A stretch of 64,000 nucleotides of DNA from Pseudomonas viridiflava (lineage in GTDB: Bacteria > Pseudomonadota > Gammaproteobacteria > Pseudomonadales > Pseudomonadaceae): contig NZ_UTVH01000076.1 in assembly GCF_900585905.1 (NCBI RefSeq), positions 124,001-188,000 of the forward strand, written 5' to 3'. The number at the start of each line of letters is the position of its first letter. Positions within the stretch are counted from its first letter, which is position 1. A model generated the notes under the pieces. The model saw only the letters and a program-made list of their open reading frames with translations. It did not search any database and was not told where the DNA came from. Shown one piece after another: positions 54,562 through 64,000 of this stretch. The position numbers were made by a program, and so were the translations under genes.

Positions 54562-57315
54562 TCACGCGCTGACCCGCGCTTCCTTGGCCAGCCGGATGAT
54601 CGCGGCTTCCAGATCATCCAGGGCGTCGTCGAGTTGGGGGGAATTCTGCTTGAGCAGGGTTTCGCTGCGCTGACAGGCGGCGCGCAGTTGCGGGACGCCG
54701 CAATACCGGGTGGCGCCATGCAGGCGGTGCACACGCTCCAGCAGGGTTTCGGCGTCACCGGCTGCCCGCGCGCTGCGGATCGCTTCGCGGTCCTGATCCA
54801 GGGACGCCAGCAGCATGGCGAGCATATCGGCGGCCAGGTCCGGCTTGCCCGCCGCCAGTTTCAGGCCCTCGCCGTGGTCCAGCACGTGCACGTCGATGCC
54901 CTGATAAAGCGTCTGGGTATGGCGATCAGGATGCTGGTTGCGCAGCGCCAGGCCGGTCCACTTCAGCACCACCTGGGCCAGTTGGCGCTCGCTGATAGGC
55001 TTGGTCAGGTAATCGTCCATGCCGCTCTGCAGCAGGGCGCGTTTTTCGTTGGCCATGGCGTGGGCGGTGAGGGCAACGATGGGCAGCGAACTGCTCTGCC
55101 GCTCGATTTCCCAGGCCCTGATTGCTTCGGTTGCCTGACGGCCATCCATCCCCGGCATCTGCACGTCCATCAGCACCAGGTCGAAGGTTTCACTCTGCAC
55201 CGCACGCAATGCGGCATAACCGCTGTCGACGGCGGTGACCTGCGCGCCCATGTCTTCCAGCAGGGTCTGCACCAGCAGCAGGTTGGCCGGGTTGTCATCG
55301 ACGCAGAGCAGGCGTGGCGGCCGACTGGCCAGCGGCTCTGCCGCCTCGCTGCGCTGGGTGCGAGGGCTGACCAGTTCGCACAGGGCGCGGCGCATTTTGC
55401 GGGTGCAGGCGGGTTTGGCCTGCAGCTGGGTGTACATGTCGGGCACCGCCAGCTGAAACAGCGCCTGCTCGGTGGTCGGGCACAGCACCAGCACTTTGCA
55501 GCCGAGGTTTTCCAGGTCCCAGATATGCTGACGCAGGCGTTCGGGCGGAAGCTCATGAGCGGTCAGGCCCAGCACCGCAAGGCTGATGGCCGCAGGCGAC
55601 TGATGCGCGGCGGTGACGCCATTGAGCAGGTTTTCAAGATTGCTGAAGACCAGCGTCTGCAGGCCGCAGTCTTCCAACTGATGCTCCAGCGCCTGGCGAG
55701 CGAGATCGTGATGCTCCAGCACCGCTACGCGCAGGCCTTGCAACGGCAGGGCAGGCAAGTCTTCGATGTCATCGCGGGCCTTGGGCAGCCGCAGGCTGAT
55801 CCAGAACTCGGAGCCTTCGCCCGGCTCGCTGTCGACCCCGATCTCGCCGCCCATCTGCTCGATCAGGCGCTTGGAAATCACCAGCCCCAGCCCGGTGCCG
55901 CCCGGCTGCCGGGACAGTGAATTGTCGGCCTGGCTGAAGGCCTGAAACAGCGCCCGCACGTCCTGGCTCGACAAACCGATCCCGGTGTCCTGCACGCTGA
56001 TGCGCAACTGGGCGCTGTCCTCGCTTTCGTCCTCGACCATGGCGCGGGCGACGATGGTGCCCTCGCGGGTGAACTTGATCGCATTGCTGACCAGGTTGGT
56101 CATGATCTGTTTCAGGCGCAACGGGTCGCCCAGCAGTGACAAAGGCGTATCGCGATACACCAGGCTGACCAGCTCCAGCTGCTTGGCATGGGCGGCGGGA
56201 GCCAGAATGGTCAGGGTGTCCTGGAGCAGGTCGCGCAGGTTGAAGGGCACGTTGTCCAGCACCAGCTTGCCCGCTTCGATCTTGGAGAAATCAAGAATCT
56301 CATTGATGATGCCCAGCAGGCTGTCGGCGGATTTTTCGATGGTGCCCAGGTAGTCGTATTGCCGTGGGCTCAGCTCGCTTTTCTGCAACAGGTGGGTAAA
56401 GCCCAGAATACCGTTGAGCGGGGTGCGGATTTCGTGGCTCATGTTGGCCAGGAATTCGGATTTAATCCGGCTGGCCTCCAGCGCCTCTTTGCGCGCCAGG
56501 TCCAGCTCGATGTTCTGGATTTCGATGGTTTCCAGGTTCTGGCGCACGTCTTCGGTGGCCTGCTCGATGTTGTGCTGCAATTCTTCCTGGGCATTCTGCA
56601 GCGTGGCAGCCATGCGATTGATGCCCGACGCCAGTTCGTCCAGTTCGATGCTGCCCAGGGGCGGCAGACGGGTTTCCAGATTGCCGTCCTTGAGTTGTGA
56701 TACCGCCTGTTTGATCAGGCTCAGCGGGTCATTGATGGTGCGGCTGATGCGCAGGGCCAGGATTGCGGTCAGTACCAGCCCGCCGAGGATCAGGAACAGG
56801 CTGAAGAACATGCTGCGATAGCCGCGCAACAGCGTGCCGCTGTGGGTCAGCTCCAGCTCGACCCAGCCCAGCAGGCGGTCGGCTTCTTCCGGGATCATCT
56901 CACCGGTCAGGTGGCGCTGACGGCCGGTCACCGGCAGCAGATAGCGCGTGGCGTCGTGGCCGGAACGCTGCTGCATGGTGGTCTCGTCGCTCTGCGGCGG
57001 CGGGTTGATCATGTTCGGCCCTGCGTGGGCGAGCACGTCGCGGTTGGCATCAAGGAAGGTGACCGAGCGCACGTCGCTGTGCTCAAGGGTCTGCACGGCG
57101 ATGCGCTCAAGCAGGGTGGCGTTGCTGCTGCTCATGGCCGGAGCTGCCAGAGGCGACAGCTCTTCAGCGATCATCTCGCCACGCTCAACCAGCTGGCTCT
57201 GCAGGTCGTGCAGCTGCATCCAGATGAAATAGCCACCCAGCAGCGTGGCCATCAGCAGCGCAGGCAGGATGGTCAGCAGCAGGACGCGGCCCTTGATACC
57301 CATCTTCTTCAGCAC
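54562..57315 (-). CDS. gacS: Hybrid sensor kinase GacS
   Basis: 917 residues using GTG at 57315, seven bases after GGAG; this gives the same length as P. syringae GacS. Membrane helices ~9-30 and ~170-190 flank a periplasmic loop; HAMP; HisKA with His294 (MSHEIRTPLNGILG); HATPase; degenerate central region; receiver with LVLMDVQMPGMDG Asp; C-terminal HPt (VHRLHGATRYCG). This unorthodox His-Asp-His relay drives GacA and the Rsm small RNAs, which control secondary metabolites, biofilm and virulence, including type III secretion. Upstream ATG at 57348 is less likely. Confidence 0.96.
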   Translation of the reverse strand: MLKKMGIKGRVLLLTILPALLMATLLGGYFIWMQLHDLQSQLVERGEMIAEELSPLAAPAMSSSNATLLERIAVQTLEHSDVRSVTFLDANRDVLAHAGPNMINPPPQSDETTMQQRSGHDATRYLLPVTGRQRHLTGEMIPEEADRLLGWVELELTHSGTLLRGYRSMFFSLFLILGGLVLTAILALRISRTINDPLSLIKQAVSQLKDGNLETRLPPLGSIELDELASGINRMAATLQNAQEELQHNIEQATEDVRQNLETIEIQNIELDLARKEALEASRIKSEFLANMSHEIRTPLNGILGFTHLLQKSELSPRQYDYLGTIEKSADSLLGIINEILDFSKIEAGKLVLDNVPFNLRDLLQDTLTILAPAAHAKQLELVSLVYRDTPLSLLGDPLRLKQIMTNLVSNAIKFTREGTIVARAMVEDESEDSAQLRISVQDTGIGLSSQDVRALFQAFSQADNSLSRQPGGTGLGLVISKRLIEQMGGEIGVDSEPGEGSEFWISLRLPKARDDIEDLPALPLQGLRVAVLEHHDLARQALEHQLEDCGLQTLVFSNLENLLNGVTAAHQSPAAISLAVLGLTAHELPPERLRQHIWDLENLGCKVLVLCPTTEQALFQLAVPDMYTQLQAKPACTRKMRRALCELVSPRTQRSEAAEPLASRPPRLLCVDDNPANLLLVQTLLEDMGAQVTAVDSGYAALRAVQSETFDLVLMDVQMPGMDGRQATEAIRAWEIERQSSSLPIVALTAHAMANEKRALLQSGMDDYLTKPISERQLAQVVLKWTGLALRNQHPDRHTQTLYQGIDVHVLDHGEGLKLAAGKPDLAADMLAMLLASLDQDREAIRSARAAGDAETLLERVHRLHGATRYCGVPQLRAACQRSETLLKQNSPQLDDALDDLEAAIIRLAKEARVSA

Positions 57316-57574
57316 ACGTGTTCTCCAGCGGGCCAGGATGTCCGGCAATCATTCACGACAGTAACAGTAGGGGTGCGGCCAGTTTAGTCAGTTCGCCGCG
57401 ATCGATGGCTAATAGTAGCGTCATCGGTCGGCCTGTGGGCACGCATCGGTGTTTGCATCGCAGTGCGCCAAGTGCTTATGCCATTTAGCGATAGGGCCCG
57501 TACTTTGCGTGATATGGGCTTTGCCCCTTTGCCGTTATGATAGGCGCCCCCGCAGCCTGGATTGCGAATACGTC

Positions 57575-58477
57575 ATGACCCTGCAGTACCCCACCATTGC
57601 CGATTGTGTCGGCAACACCCCGCTTGTGCGTCTGCAACGCATGGCGGGCAATACCAGCAACACGCTTCTGCTGAAACTGGAAGGTAACAACCCTGCCGGT
57701 TCAGTCAAGGATCGTCCTGCGCTGTCGATGATCACCCGCGCCGAACTGCGCGGCCAGATCCACCCGGGCGATACCCTGATCGAAGCGACCTCCGGCAACA
57801 CCGGCATTGCCCTGGCCATGGCGGCGGCAATCAAGGGTTACCGCATGATCCTGATCATGCCGGACAACTCCAGCGCCGAGCGCAAGGCTGCGATGACCGC
57901 CTATGGCGCCGAGCTGATTCTGGTCAGCAAGGACGAAGGCATGGAGGGCGCCCGTGACCTGGCCGAGCGCATGCAGCGTGAAGGCCGTGGCAAGGTGCTG
58001 GACCAGTTCGCCAATGGCGACAATCCCGAGGCGCACTACACCAGCACCGGCCCGGAAATCTGGCGACAGACTGCTGGTAGCGTGACTCACTTCATCAGCT
58101 CCATGGGCACCACCGGCACCATCATGGGCGTCTCGCGCTACCTCAAGGAGCAGAACCCTGACGTGCAGATCGTCGGTCTGCAGCCGATGGACGGCGCGTC
58201 CATCCCCGGTATCCGTCGCTGGCCGGAAGAATACCTGCCGCGCATCTATCAGGCCGATCGCGTCGATCGCATTGTCGACATGGGCCAGGACGAGGCAGAA
58301 GACACCATGCGCCGTCTGGCCCGTGAAGAAGGCATTTTCTGCGGCGTGTCCTCCGGCGGTTCGGTGGCCGGCATGTTGCGCTTGTCACGAGAAGTCGAAA
58401 ATGCGGTCATGGTCGCGATCATCTGTGACCGTGGCGACCGATACCTGTCGACCGGCGTCTACGACGCGCCCCGCTGA
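57575..58477 (+). CDS. cysM: Cysteine synthase B (O-acetylserine sulfhydrylase)
   Basis: 300 residues, start at 57575 ([20 protein letters not shown]). PLP Lys45 in [25 protein letters not shown] binds the substrate carboxylate; [16 protein letters not shown] holds the PLP phosphate; CysM-type loop [14 protein letters not shown]. Makes cysteine (or S-sulfocysteine) from O-acetylserine. ATG of rlmD overlaps its stop (TGATG). Confidence 0.96.
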   Translation: MTLQYPTIADCVGNTPLVRLQRMAGNTSNTLLLKLEGNNPAGSVKDRPALSMITRAELRGQIHPGDTLIEATSGNTGIALAMAAAIKGYRMILIMPDNSSAERKAAMTAYGAELILVSKDEGMEGARDLAERMQREGRGKVLDQFANGDNPEAHYTSTGPEIWRQTAGSVTHFISSMGTTGTIMGVSRYLKEQNPDVQIVGLQPMDGASIPGIRRWPEEYLPRIYQADRVDRIVDMGQDEAEDTMRRLAREEGIFCGVSSGGSVAGMLRLSREVENAVMVAIICDRGDRYLSTGVYDAPR

Positions 58478-59832
58478 TGGCCAAACAACAGAGAGGCCTG
58501 CGCTTTCAACCCGCAGGCGGTACCCGGACCCAGCAGATCCCCACCGGCAAGAAGCAGCGCCTGACCATCGAGCGTCTGGCCAACGACGGCCGTGGCATTG
58601 CTTTCTTCGAAGGCAAGACCTGGTTCGTCAGCGGCAGTCTGGCCGGTGAAGAGGTCGAAGCGCGGGTGCTCAATGCCCACGGCAAGATCGTCGAAGCGCG
58701 CACCGAACGGGTGTTTCAGGCCAGTACCTTGCGCCGTCCGGCACCCTGCAGGCATTTCGGCCGTTGCGGCGGCTGCAGCGTGCAGCATGTGCCCCACACC
58801 GAGCAGCTTGCCCTCAAACAGCGCATGCTCGCCGAGCAGCTGCAGCGCGTGGCCGGGGTCGAACCCCAGCAGTGGGCAGCGCCTCTGACCAGCGCAGAAT
58901 TCGCCTACCGCCGACGTGCCCGGGTCGCGGTGCGCTTTGATATCAAGGCGAAACATCTGGACGTGGGTTTTCGTGCGCTGGCCAGTCAGGACATTATCGC
59001 CATCGAAGAATGCCCGGTGCTGGTACAAGCCTTGCAACCGATCATGGCGCAGCTGCCAGGCATGCTGAAAACATTCAGCAAGCCTCAGGTGCTGGGCCAT
59101 GTCGAGTTGTTCAGCGGCACATCGACGGCCGTACTGGTGCGTCATACGGCGCCCTTGGCAGAGGGTGACCTGAACATCTTGCAAACCTTTTGTCACACTC
59201 ACGACGCGCAACTCTGGTTGCATGGCGAAGGTGAGCCGCAACCGGTCAGGCCCGATGACAAACTGGGCTATCGGCTGGAGCCCTGGAACCTGGAACTGGC
59301 CTACCGGCCGGGGGACTTCATTCAGGTCAATGCAGCCATCAACACGGCGATGATCGAGCAGGCGCTGGACTGGCTGGCGCCTCAGGCTGATGAGCGGGTG
59401 CTGGATTTGTTCTGCGGCGTTGGCAACTTTGCTCTGCCGTTGGCGAGCAAAGTCAGGGAAGTGGTGGCGGTGGAAGGCGTTGCGACCATGGTCGAGCGTG
59501 CCACTGCCAACGCAATGAGTAATGATCTGCACAATGTCGAATTTGTTCAGGCGGACTTGTCTCAGCCGTTGGCCCGGCTGGACCGGGCAGCCCAGGGCTT
59601 TTGCGCCATACTGCTGGACCCGCCGCGTGATGGAGCGCTGGAGGCAGTGCGCCAGCTCAGGCATTCGGGTGCCAGGCGGTTGCTCTATGTTTCCTGCAAC
59701 CCGGCCACGCTGGCCCGCGACACGGTCGAGCTGGTCAATCAGGGCTATGTATTAAAACGTGCCGGTATCCTCGATATGTTTCCACAAACGGCACATGTCG
59801 AGGCCATGGCGTTATTTGAAGCGAGCAAGTAA
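58477..59832 (+). CDS. rlmD: 23S rRNA (uracil-1939-C5)-methyltransferase RlmD
   Basis: 451 residues. TRAM domain ~20-80, then 4Fe-4S ligands Cys91, Cys97, Cys100 ([12 protein letters not shown]) and Cys179 (IEECPVL). SAM domain with [23 protein letters not shown] and nucleophile Cys in [12 protein letters not shown]. Formerly rumA. Translationally coupled to cysM; relA follows on the same strand. Confidence 0.96.
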   Translation: MAKQQRGLRFQPAGGTRTQQIPTGKKQRLTIERLANDGRGIAFFEGKTWFVSGSLAGEEVEARVLNAHGKIVEARTERVFQASTLRRPAPCRHFGRCGGCSVQHVPHTEQLALKQRMLAEQLQRVAGVEPQQWAAPLTSAEFAYRRRARVAVRFDIKAKHLDVGFRALASQDIIAIEECPVLVQALQPIMAQLPGMLKTFSKPQVLGHVELFSGTSTAVLVRHTAPLAEGDLNILQTFCHTHDAQLWLHGEGEPQPVRPDDKLGYRLEPWNLELAYRPGDFIQVNAAINTAMIEQALDWLAPQADERVLDLFCGVGNFALPLASKVREVVAVEGVATMVERATANAMSNDLHNVEFVQADLSQPLARLDRAAQGFCAILLDPPRDGALEAVRQLRHSGARRLLYVSCNPATLARDTVELVNQGYVLKRAGILDMFPQTAHVEAMALFEASK

Positions 59833-59990
59833 GCGGCGGCCCAGGGCATCGAGCCAGCCGCTTACAGGGAGTCTCGTTCAATCCGACTGACCCGCGAACA
59901 ACGTCCGCGCCTGCCCAGCGCGCCGTGGCCGCTCAAGAAGGTCAGCGACATACAGGCGCCATTCATCGCGCCGTAGGGAAGGTAAGCAGC

Positions 59991-62234
59991 ATGGTACAGG
60001 TGAGAGCACACCAGCCGATCAACACCGACGGCAGTATCAACCTCGACGCATGGCTTGATCATGTGGTCAGCGTCGACCTCATAGTGGATCGACAGGCATT
60101 GAAGGAAGCCTGTGAGTTTGCCAGGCAGGCCGAGCAGCAGGACAACGCAGCGAAAAACCTGTGGGCCGAGGGTGCGTCCAGTTTCCAGGCAGGCCTTGAG
60201 ATCGCCGAGATCCTCGCCGACCTCAAGCTGGATCAGGATTCCCTGGTGGCCGCCGTGCTCTATCGTGGCGTGCGCGAGGGCAAGATCCCGCTGCGCGACG
60301 TCGAGCAGCGCTTCGGTGCCACCGTGGCCAAGCTGATTGATGGCGTGCTGCGCATGGCGGCGATCAGTGCCAGCCTGAGCCCGCGCCAGTCGCTGGTGCT
60401 GGGCAGCCAGGCCCAGGTGGAGAACCTGCGCAAGATGCTGGTGGCCATGGTTGACGACGTACGCGTCGCGCTGATCAAGCTGGCCGAGCGCACGTGCGCC
60501 ATCCGCGCCGTGAAGAACACCGACGAAGAGAAGCGCAACCGGGTGGCTCGCGAGGTCTTCGATATCTACGCGCCGCTGGCTCATCGGCTCGGCATCGGCC
60601 ATATCAAGTGGGAGCTGGAGGACCTGTCTTTCCGCTACCTGGAGCCCGATCAGTACAAGCAGATCGCCAAACTGTTGCATGAGCGCCGGCTGGACCGCGA
60701 GCGCTTCATCGGCGAGGTGATGAACCAACTGGAAAACGAACTGCTGGCCACCGGCGTCAAGGCCGATATCAGCGGGCGCGCTAAACACATCTATTCCATC
60801 TGGCGCAAAATGCAGCGCAAGGGGTTGGAATTCAGTCAGATCTACGACGTTCGCGCCGTGCGGGTGCTGGTTCCGGAAATGCGCGACTGCTACACCGCGC
60901 TGGGCATCGTTCACACCTTGTGGCGACACATTCCCAAGGAGTTTGACGATTACATCGCCAACCCCAAGGAAAACGGCTACCGCTCGCTGCACACGGCGGT
61001 CATCGGCCCTGAAGGCAAGGTGCTGGAGGTGCAGATTCGCACCCACGCCATGCACGAAGAGGCTGAACTCGGGGTCTGCGCGCACTGGCGCTACAAGGGC
61101 ACCGACGTCAAATCCGGCTCCAATCATTACGAAGAGAAAATCTCCTGGCTGCGTCAGGTGCTCGAATGGCACGAAGAACTCGGCGACATCGGCGGTCTTG
61201 CCGACCAGTTGCGCGTCGATATCGAGCCGGATCGGGTGTACGTCTTCACCCCCGATGGCCATGCCATCGACCTGCCCAAAGGCGCCACGCCACTGGATTT
61301 CGCCTACCGCGTACACACCGAGATCGGCCACAACTGCCGTGGTGCGAAAATCAACGGCCGCATCGTGCCGCTCAACTACAGCCTGCAGACCGGCGAGCAG
61401 GTGGAGATCATCACCAGCAAGCACGGCACGCCAAGCCGTGACTGGCTGAACTCGAACCTGGGTTACATCACTACGTCGCGGGCGCGGGCCAAGATCGTTC
61501 ACTGGTTCAAGCTGCAGGCGCGGGATCAGAACGTCGCTGCCGGGCGCACGCTGATTGAGCGCGAGCTGGCGCGACTGGCCTTGCCTTCGGTGGACTTTGA
61601 CCGGCTGGCCGACAAGGCCAACATGAAAACCGCCGACGACATGTACGCCGCGCTTGGCGCCGGTGACCTGCGTCTGGCCCAGTTGGTCAACCTGGCGCAG
61701 CAACTGGTCGAGCCGGAGCGCGGCAACGATCAGCTGGAGCTGATCCCCCGCAAGGCCACCGGCTACAAGCCTGGCAAGCGCGGCGACATCCAGATTCAGG
61801 GCGTGGGCAACCTGATGACGCAGATGGCCGGTTGCTGTCAGCCGCTGCCTGGCGATGCCATCGTCGGTTACATCACTCAGGGCCGGGGCGTCAGTATCCA
61901 CCGCCAGGATTGCGCATCAGTACTGCAACTCGGTGGTCGCGAGCCGGAGCGCATCATCCAGGTCAGCTGGGGCCCGGTGCCGGTGCTGACCTACCCGGTG
62001 GACATCATCATCCGCGCCTACGACCGTTCCGGCCTGCTGCGCGATGTCTCGCAGATCCTGCTCAACGAGCGGATCAACGTGCTGGCGGTCAATACCCGCT
62101 CGAACAAGGAAGACAACACCGCGCTGATGTCGCTGACCATCGAGATTCCCGGCCTGGATGCACTGGGCCGGTTGTTGGGACGAATCTCGCAACTGCCAAA
62201 CATCATCGAGACCCGGCGTAATCGCACGCCTTGA
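59991..62234 (+). CDS. relA: GTP pyrophosphokinase RelA
   Basis: 747 residues, start at 59991 (MVQVRAHQPIN) after AAGGTAAG. Makes (p)ppGpp on stalled ribosomes. Order: degenerate HD hydrolase half (LVAAVLYRGVREGKIPL, without the catalytic HD pair), synthetase (RAVRVLVPEMRDCYTALG, NPKENGYRSLHTAV, EVQIRTHAMHEEAE), TGS (VYVFTPDGHAIDLPKGATPL), zinc-finger (CCQPLPGD, SIHRQDC) and C-terminal ACT/RRM (RSGLLRDVSQIL). Confidence 0.97.
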   Translation: MVQVRAHQPINTDGSINLDAWLDHVVSVDLIVDRQALKEACEFARQAEQQDNAAKNLWAEGASSFQAGLEIAEILADLKLDQDSLVAAVLYRGVREGKIPLRDVEQRFGATVAKLIDGVLRMAAISASLSPRQSLVLGSQAQVENLRKMLVAMVDDVRVALIKLAERTCAIRAVKNTDEEKRNRVAREVFDIYAPLAHRLGIGHIKWELEDLSFRYLEPDQYKQIAKLLHERRLDRERFIGEVMNQLENELLATGVKADISGRAKHIYSIWRKMQRKGLEFSQIYDVRAVRVLVPEMRDCYTALGIVHTLWRHIPKEFDDYIANPKENGYRSLHTAVIGPEGKVLEVQIRTHAMHEEAELGVCAHWRYKGTDVKSGSNHYEEKISWLRQVLEWHEELGDIGGLADQLRVDIEPDRVYVFTPDGHAIDLPKGATPLDFAYRVHTEIGHNCRGAKINGRIVPLNYSLQTGEQVEIITSKHGTPSRDWLNSNLGYITTSRARAKIVHWFKLQARDQNVAAGRTLIERELARLALPSVDFDRLADKANMKTADDMYAALGAGDLRLAQLVNLAQQLVEPERGNDQLELIPRKATGYKPGKRGDIQIQGVGNLMTQMAGCCQPLPGDAIVGYITQGRGVSIHRQDCASVLQLGGREPERIIQVSWGPVPVLTYPVDIIIRAYDRSGLLRDVSQILLNERINVLAVNTRSNKEDNTALMSLTIEIPGLDALGRLLGRISQLPNIIETRRNRTP

Positions 62235-62246
62235 GCGGAAAACTGT

Positions 62247-62325
62247 TGCAGGAGCCAACGTGTTGGCGAGGGGATGTTTAGCGGCGCCTCAGGTCTGCCG
62301 CCTCGCCAACACGTCGGCTCCTGCA
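62247..62325. repeat. REP-like palindrome between relA and mazG
   Basis: TGCAGGAGCCAACGTGTTGG(CGAGG) and (CCTCG)CCAACACGTCGGCTCCTGCA are near-perfect inverted arms. Same type as 1556-1625. Confidence 0.88.
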
Positions 62326-62357
62326 TGAATTGCGCCCTGCGAGCAAAGGGAACCCCC

Positions 62358-63191
62358 ATGTACAAGCTTCAGGACCTGCTTCACCTCATGGCCCGTCTGC
62401 GCGACCCGCAATACGGTTGCCCATGGGACGTGCAGCAGAATTACGCTAGCATCGTGCCGCACACGCTTGAAGAAGCCTATGAGGTGGCCGACGCCATCGA
62501 GCGCGGTGACTTCGATGACCTCAAGGGCGAATTAGGCGATCTGCTGTTTCAGGTGGTGTATTACAGCCAGCTGGCCAGGGAAGAAGGCCGCTTCGAATTC
62601 GACGGTGTGGTCGATGGCATTACCCGCAAACTGATTCAGCGCCACCCCCATGTATTCCCCACCGGCGACCTCTATGCGCCGCTGGAAACTCCGCGCCTGA
62701 GCGAAGAGCAGGTCAGGCAGCGCTGGGAAGAGATCAAGGCTCAGGAGCGTGCCAGCAAAGCATCAGCCCCGGAGCAGTTGTCGCTGCTGGACGACGTGCC
62801 TGCGGTGCTGCCAGCCTTGTCCCGGGCTGCCAAATTGCAAAAGCGCGCATCCAGTGTCGGTTTTGACTGGCCATCGGCGTTGCCGGTGGTGGATAACGTG
62901 CGCGAAGAGCTGGACGAAGTGCTCGAGGCGATGGCCGATAACAACCCCGAAGGCATCGCCGAGGAAGTGGGCGATCTGCTGTTTGCGGCCGTCAATCTGG
63001 CGCGGCATCTGAAGGTAGACCCGGAAAACGCCCTGCGCGCCGCCAACCGCAAGTTCGAGCGCCGCTTCCGATTTATCGAACAGGCATTGCGCGACACCGG
63101 TCGTCCCATGGAAGATTGCACCCTCGAAGAAATGGACGCTCTCTGGGGCGAAGCCAAACGTCAGGAAAAGAACGCGCCCAGCGATGGCTGA
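62358..63191 (+). CDS. mazG: Nucleoside triphosphate pyrophosphohydrolase MazG
   Basis: 277 residues, start at 62358 after AAAGGGAA. Two MazG repeats: CPWDVQQNYASIVPHTLEEA with EAYEVADAIERGDFDDLKGE and LGDLLFQVVYYSQLA (1-110), then VREELDEVLEAMADNNPEGI and EEVGDLLFAAVNLARHL (195-240). The EExxE...EExxD Mg sites are visible in both. Cuts NTPs to NMP and PPi; it is often next to relA and tempers ppGpp effects. Confidence 0.95.
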   Translation: MYKLQDLLHLMARLRDPQYGCPWDVQQNYASIVPHTLEEAYEVADAIERGDFDDLKGELGDLLFQVVYYSQLAREEGRFEFDGVVDGITRKLIQRHPHVFPTGDLYAPLETPRLSEEQVRQRWEEIKAQERASKASAPEQLSLLDDVPAVLPALSRAAKLQKRASSVGFDWPSALPVVDNVREELDEVLEAMADNNPEGIAEEVGDLLFAAVNLARHLKVDPENALRAANRKFERRFRFIEQALRDTGRPMEDCTLEEMDALWGEAKRQEKNAPSDG

Positions 63192-63222
63192 GCCCGCTGC
63201 AACTGCATAAGTGAGTAGATAA

Positions 63223-63765
63223 ATGAGCATTTCCCTACGCGACCAGTTGCTCAAGGCAGGTCTGGTCAATCAGAAGCAGGCCAAACAGGTCAGCAAAACC
63301 AAGCAGAAAGAACAGCGTCTGGTGCACAAGGGCCAGATTGAAGTTGACGACTCACAGAAGCGTGCCGCCCAGGAAGCGGCGGCGCAGAAGGTCAAGCGCG
63401 ATCAGGAGCTCAATCGTCAGCAGCAGGAAAAGGTCGAGCAAAAAGCCCGTACCGCCCAGGTCAAGCAACTGATCGAAGCCTCGCGCCTGCCGAAGCTGAC
63501 GACCGAAGATTATTACAACTTCGTCGACGACAAGAAGGTCAAGCGTATCTCGGTCAACAACCTGATGCGCAGCAAGCTGAGCAATGGCTCGCTGGCGATT
63601 GTTCACCATGGCGGCAGCTACGAAGTCATCCCCCGGGAGGCGGCGCTGAAGATTCAGGAGCGCGACCCGCGGCGTATCGTGTTGCTCAGCGAGGCGACCG
63701 AAGAGAAGGCCGATGGCGATGATCCGTACGCGGCGTACAAGATCCCTGATGACCTGATGTGGTAA
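63223..63765 (+). CDS. DUF2058 family nucleoprotein-like protein (YaiL)
   Basis: 180 residues. Starts MSISLRDQLLKAGLVNQKQ, the DUF2058/YaiL signature, then a highly charged Lys/Gln coiled coil (KQKEQRLVHKGQIEVDD, ~30-90) and a folded C-terminus with KLTTEDYYNFVDDKKVKRI and GSLAIVHHGGSYEVIPREAA. Probably RNA/ribosome associated; function not known. Follows mazG by 31 bases and is ended by a terminator. Confidence 0.93.
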   Translation: MSISLRDQLLKAGLVNQKQAKQVSKTKQKEQRLVHKGQIEVDDSQKRAAQEAAAQKVKRDQELNRQQQEKVEQKARTAQVKQLIEASRLPKLTTEDYYNFVDDKKVKRISVNNLMRSKLSNGSLAIVHHGGSYEVIPREAALKIQERDPRRIVLLSEATEEKADGDDPYAAYKIPDDLMW

Positions 63766-63776
63766 ACCCCTTGCAG

Positions 63777-63803
63777 ACAAAACCCGCCTTGAGCGGGTTT
63801 TGT
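63777..63803 (+). terminator. Intrinsic terminator, serves both sides
   Basis: ACAAAACCCGC / GCGGGTTTTGT, loop CTTGA, followed by TTTT. It ends the mazG-DUF2058 transcript and, on the other strand, the gene at 63823. Confidence 0.93.
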
Positions 63804-63822
63804 TTTAACGCGATTCTGCTCG

Positions 63823-64000
63823 TCAACTCCGCGCGGCGGCGAATGACTGATTGCGTCTGCTTTCCTGCTCTTCGAGTTCCATCCTGTAACGCTGCGCGTC
63901 TGACTCGACGTGGAACATGCCGACCAGTTGATCCTGCTGGTAAACGTCCCAGATCTGAATGCCATCAGCAATGCTTTCGTGGGAGATATGGGCGTCGTCG
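63823..64000 (-). CDS. Hypothetical protein, 3' part (5' end outside window)
   Basis: 58 codons visible plus the TGA stop (revcomp TCA at 63823). The readable part is DDAHISHESIADGIQIWDVY..., then QDQLVGMFHVESDAQRYRME and a basic tail ending FAAARS. It has 'IWDVYQQDQLVGMFH...DAQRY', a beta-hairpin-like end. Family not recognised. Confidence 0.65.
   Translation of the reverse strand, partial: DDAHISHESIADGIQIWDVYQQDQLVGMFHVESDAQRYRMELEEQESRRNQSFAAARS

Noticed and set aside
54035-54565. N-terminal extension of the META lipoprotein to a 310-residue protein
   Set aside because: The extension overlaps another coding frame and would bury the lipobox signal; the ATG at 54034 begins a proper lipoprotein signal.
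54010-55920. 636-residue plus-strand frame opposite gacS and its neighbours
   Set aside because: Antisense shadow of GC-rich genes; it spans three clear minus-strand genes.
59862-61901. 679-residue minus-strand frame opposite relA
   Set aside because: Antisense shadow of relA, which has all family motifs on the plus strand.

Overview
The window is one contiguous piece of a GC-rich Pseudomonas chromosome. The block gacS, cysM, rlmD, relA, mazG (54.5-63.2 kb), the oprH-phoP-phoQ operon, the nrdAB pair and PcpS all have the form seen across Pseudomonas. A perfect HrpL (hrp) box in front of a type III chaperone/effector pair, together with REP elements of the 'GTAGGAGC...CGCGAGGCCGCGAT' kind, points to a plant-associated species in or near the P. 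syringae group. No rRNA or tRNA gene, CRISPR array, integrase or transposase was seen.

Layout. 0-25.7 kb is mostly core genome: the 3' part of a DEAD-box helicase, several lipoproteins and a TorF-type porin, CvfB, CsbD, a BrkB/YihY protein, peptide deformylase, solute-binding proteins, a yeast-type cytosine deaminase, an RsbQ-like hydrolase coupled to a PAS histidine kinase and followed by a GAF histidine kinase, a PQQ-type sugar dehydrogenase, a PACE efflux protein, MFS transporters, a MASE2-GGDEF diguanylate cyclase, and a LysR/LysE pair. 25.99-28.7 kb is a stand-alone type III secretion locus: hrp box, CesT-type chaperone, and a 702-residue effector that resembles HopM1 in layout. 28.8-30.4 kb holds a small exported protein, a glutathione transferase and a run of REP elements.

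30.4-37.9 kb is an accessory, partly AT-rich island. It carries a 4-TM protein of unknown role; an NgoMIV-like type II restriction-modification pair; a Bro-N antirepressor-like gene preceded by a good candidate C4 antisense RNA (a phage trait); and a two-gene operon of a membrane-anchored putative AbiC protein plus a protein with two DUF262 cores and no visible HNH nuclease. It reads as a defence island with prophage debris and ends abruptly at the terminator of nrdB. The AbiC-like/double-DUF262 pair is the best candidate here for an undescribed defence system.

38-64 kb is core genome again: nrdB and nrdA (with a palindromic NrdR-like box and a perfect DnaA box upstream), PcpS, oprH-phoP-phoQ under four tandem PhoP half-sites with an 11-bp period, dctA behind a clear sigma-54 promoter, sprT, ttcA, a tag-like glycosylase, wrbA-arsC, a TlpA-like lipoprotein, a META-domain lipoprotein, gacS, cysM-rlmD, relA, mazG and a DUF2058 gene. 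Family assignments rest on motifs and remembered family sequences; no database search was run.
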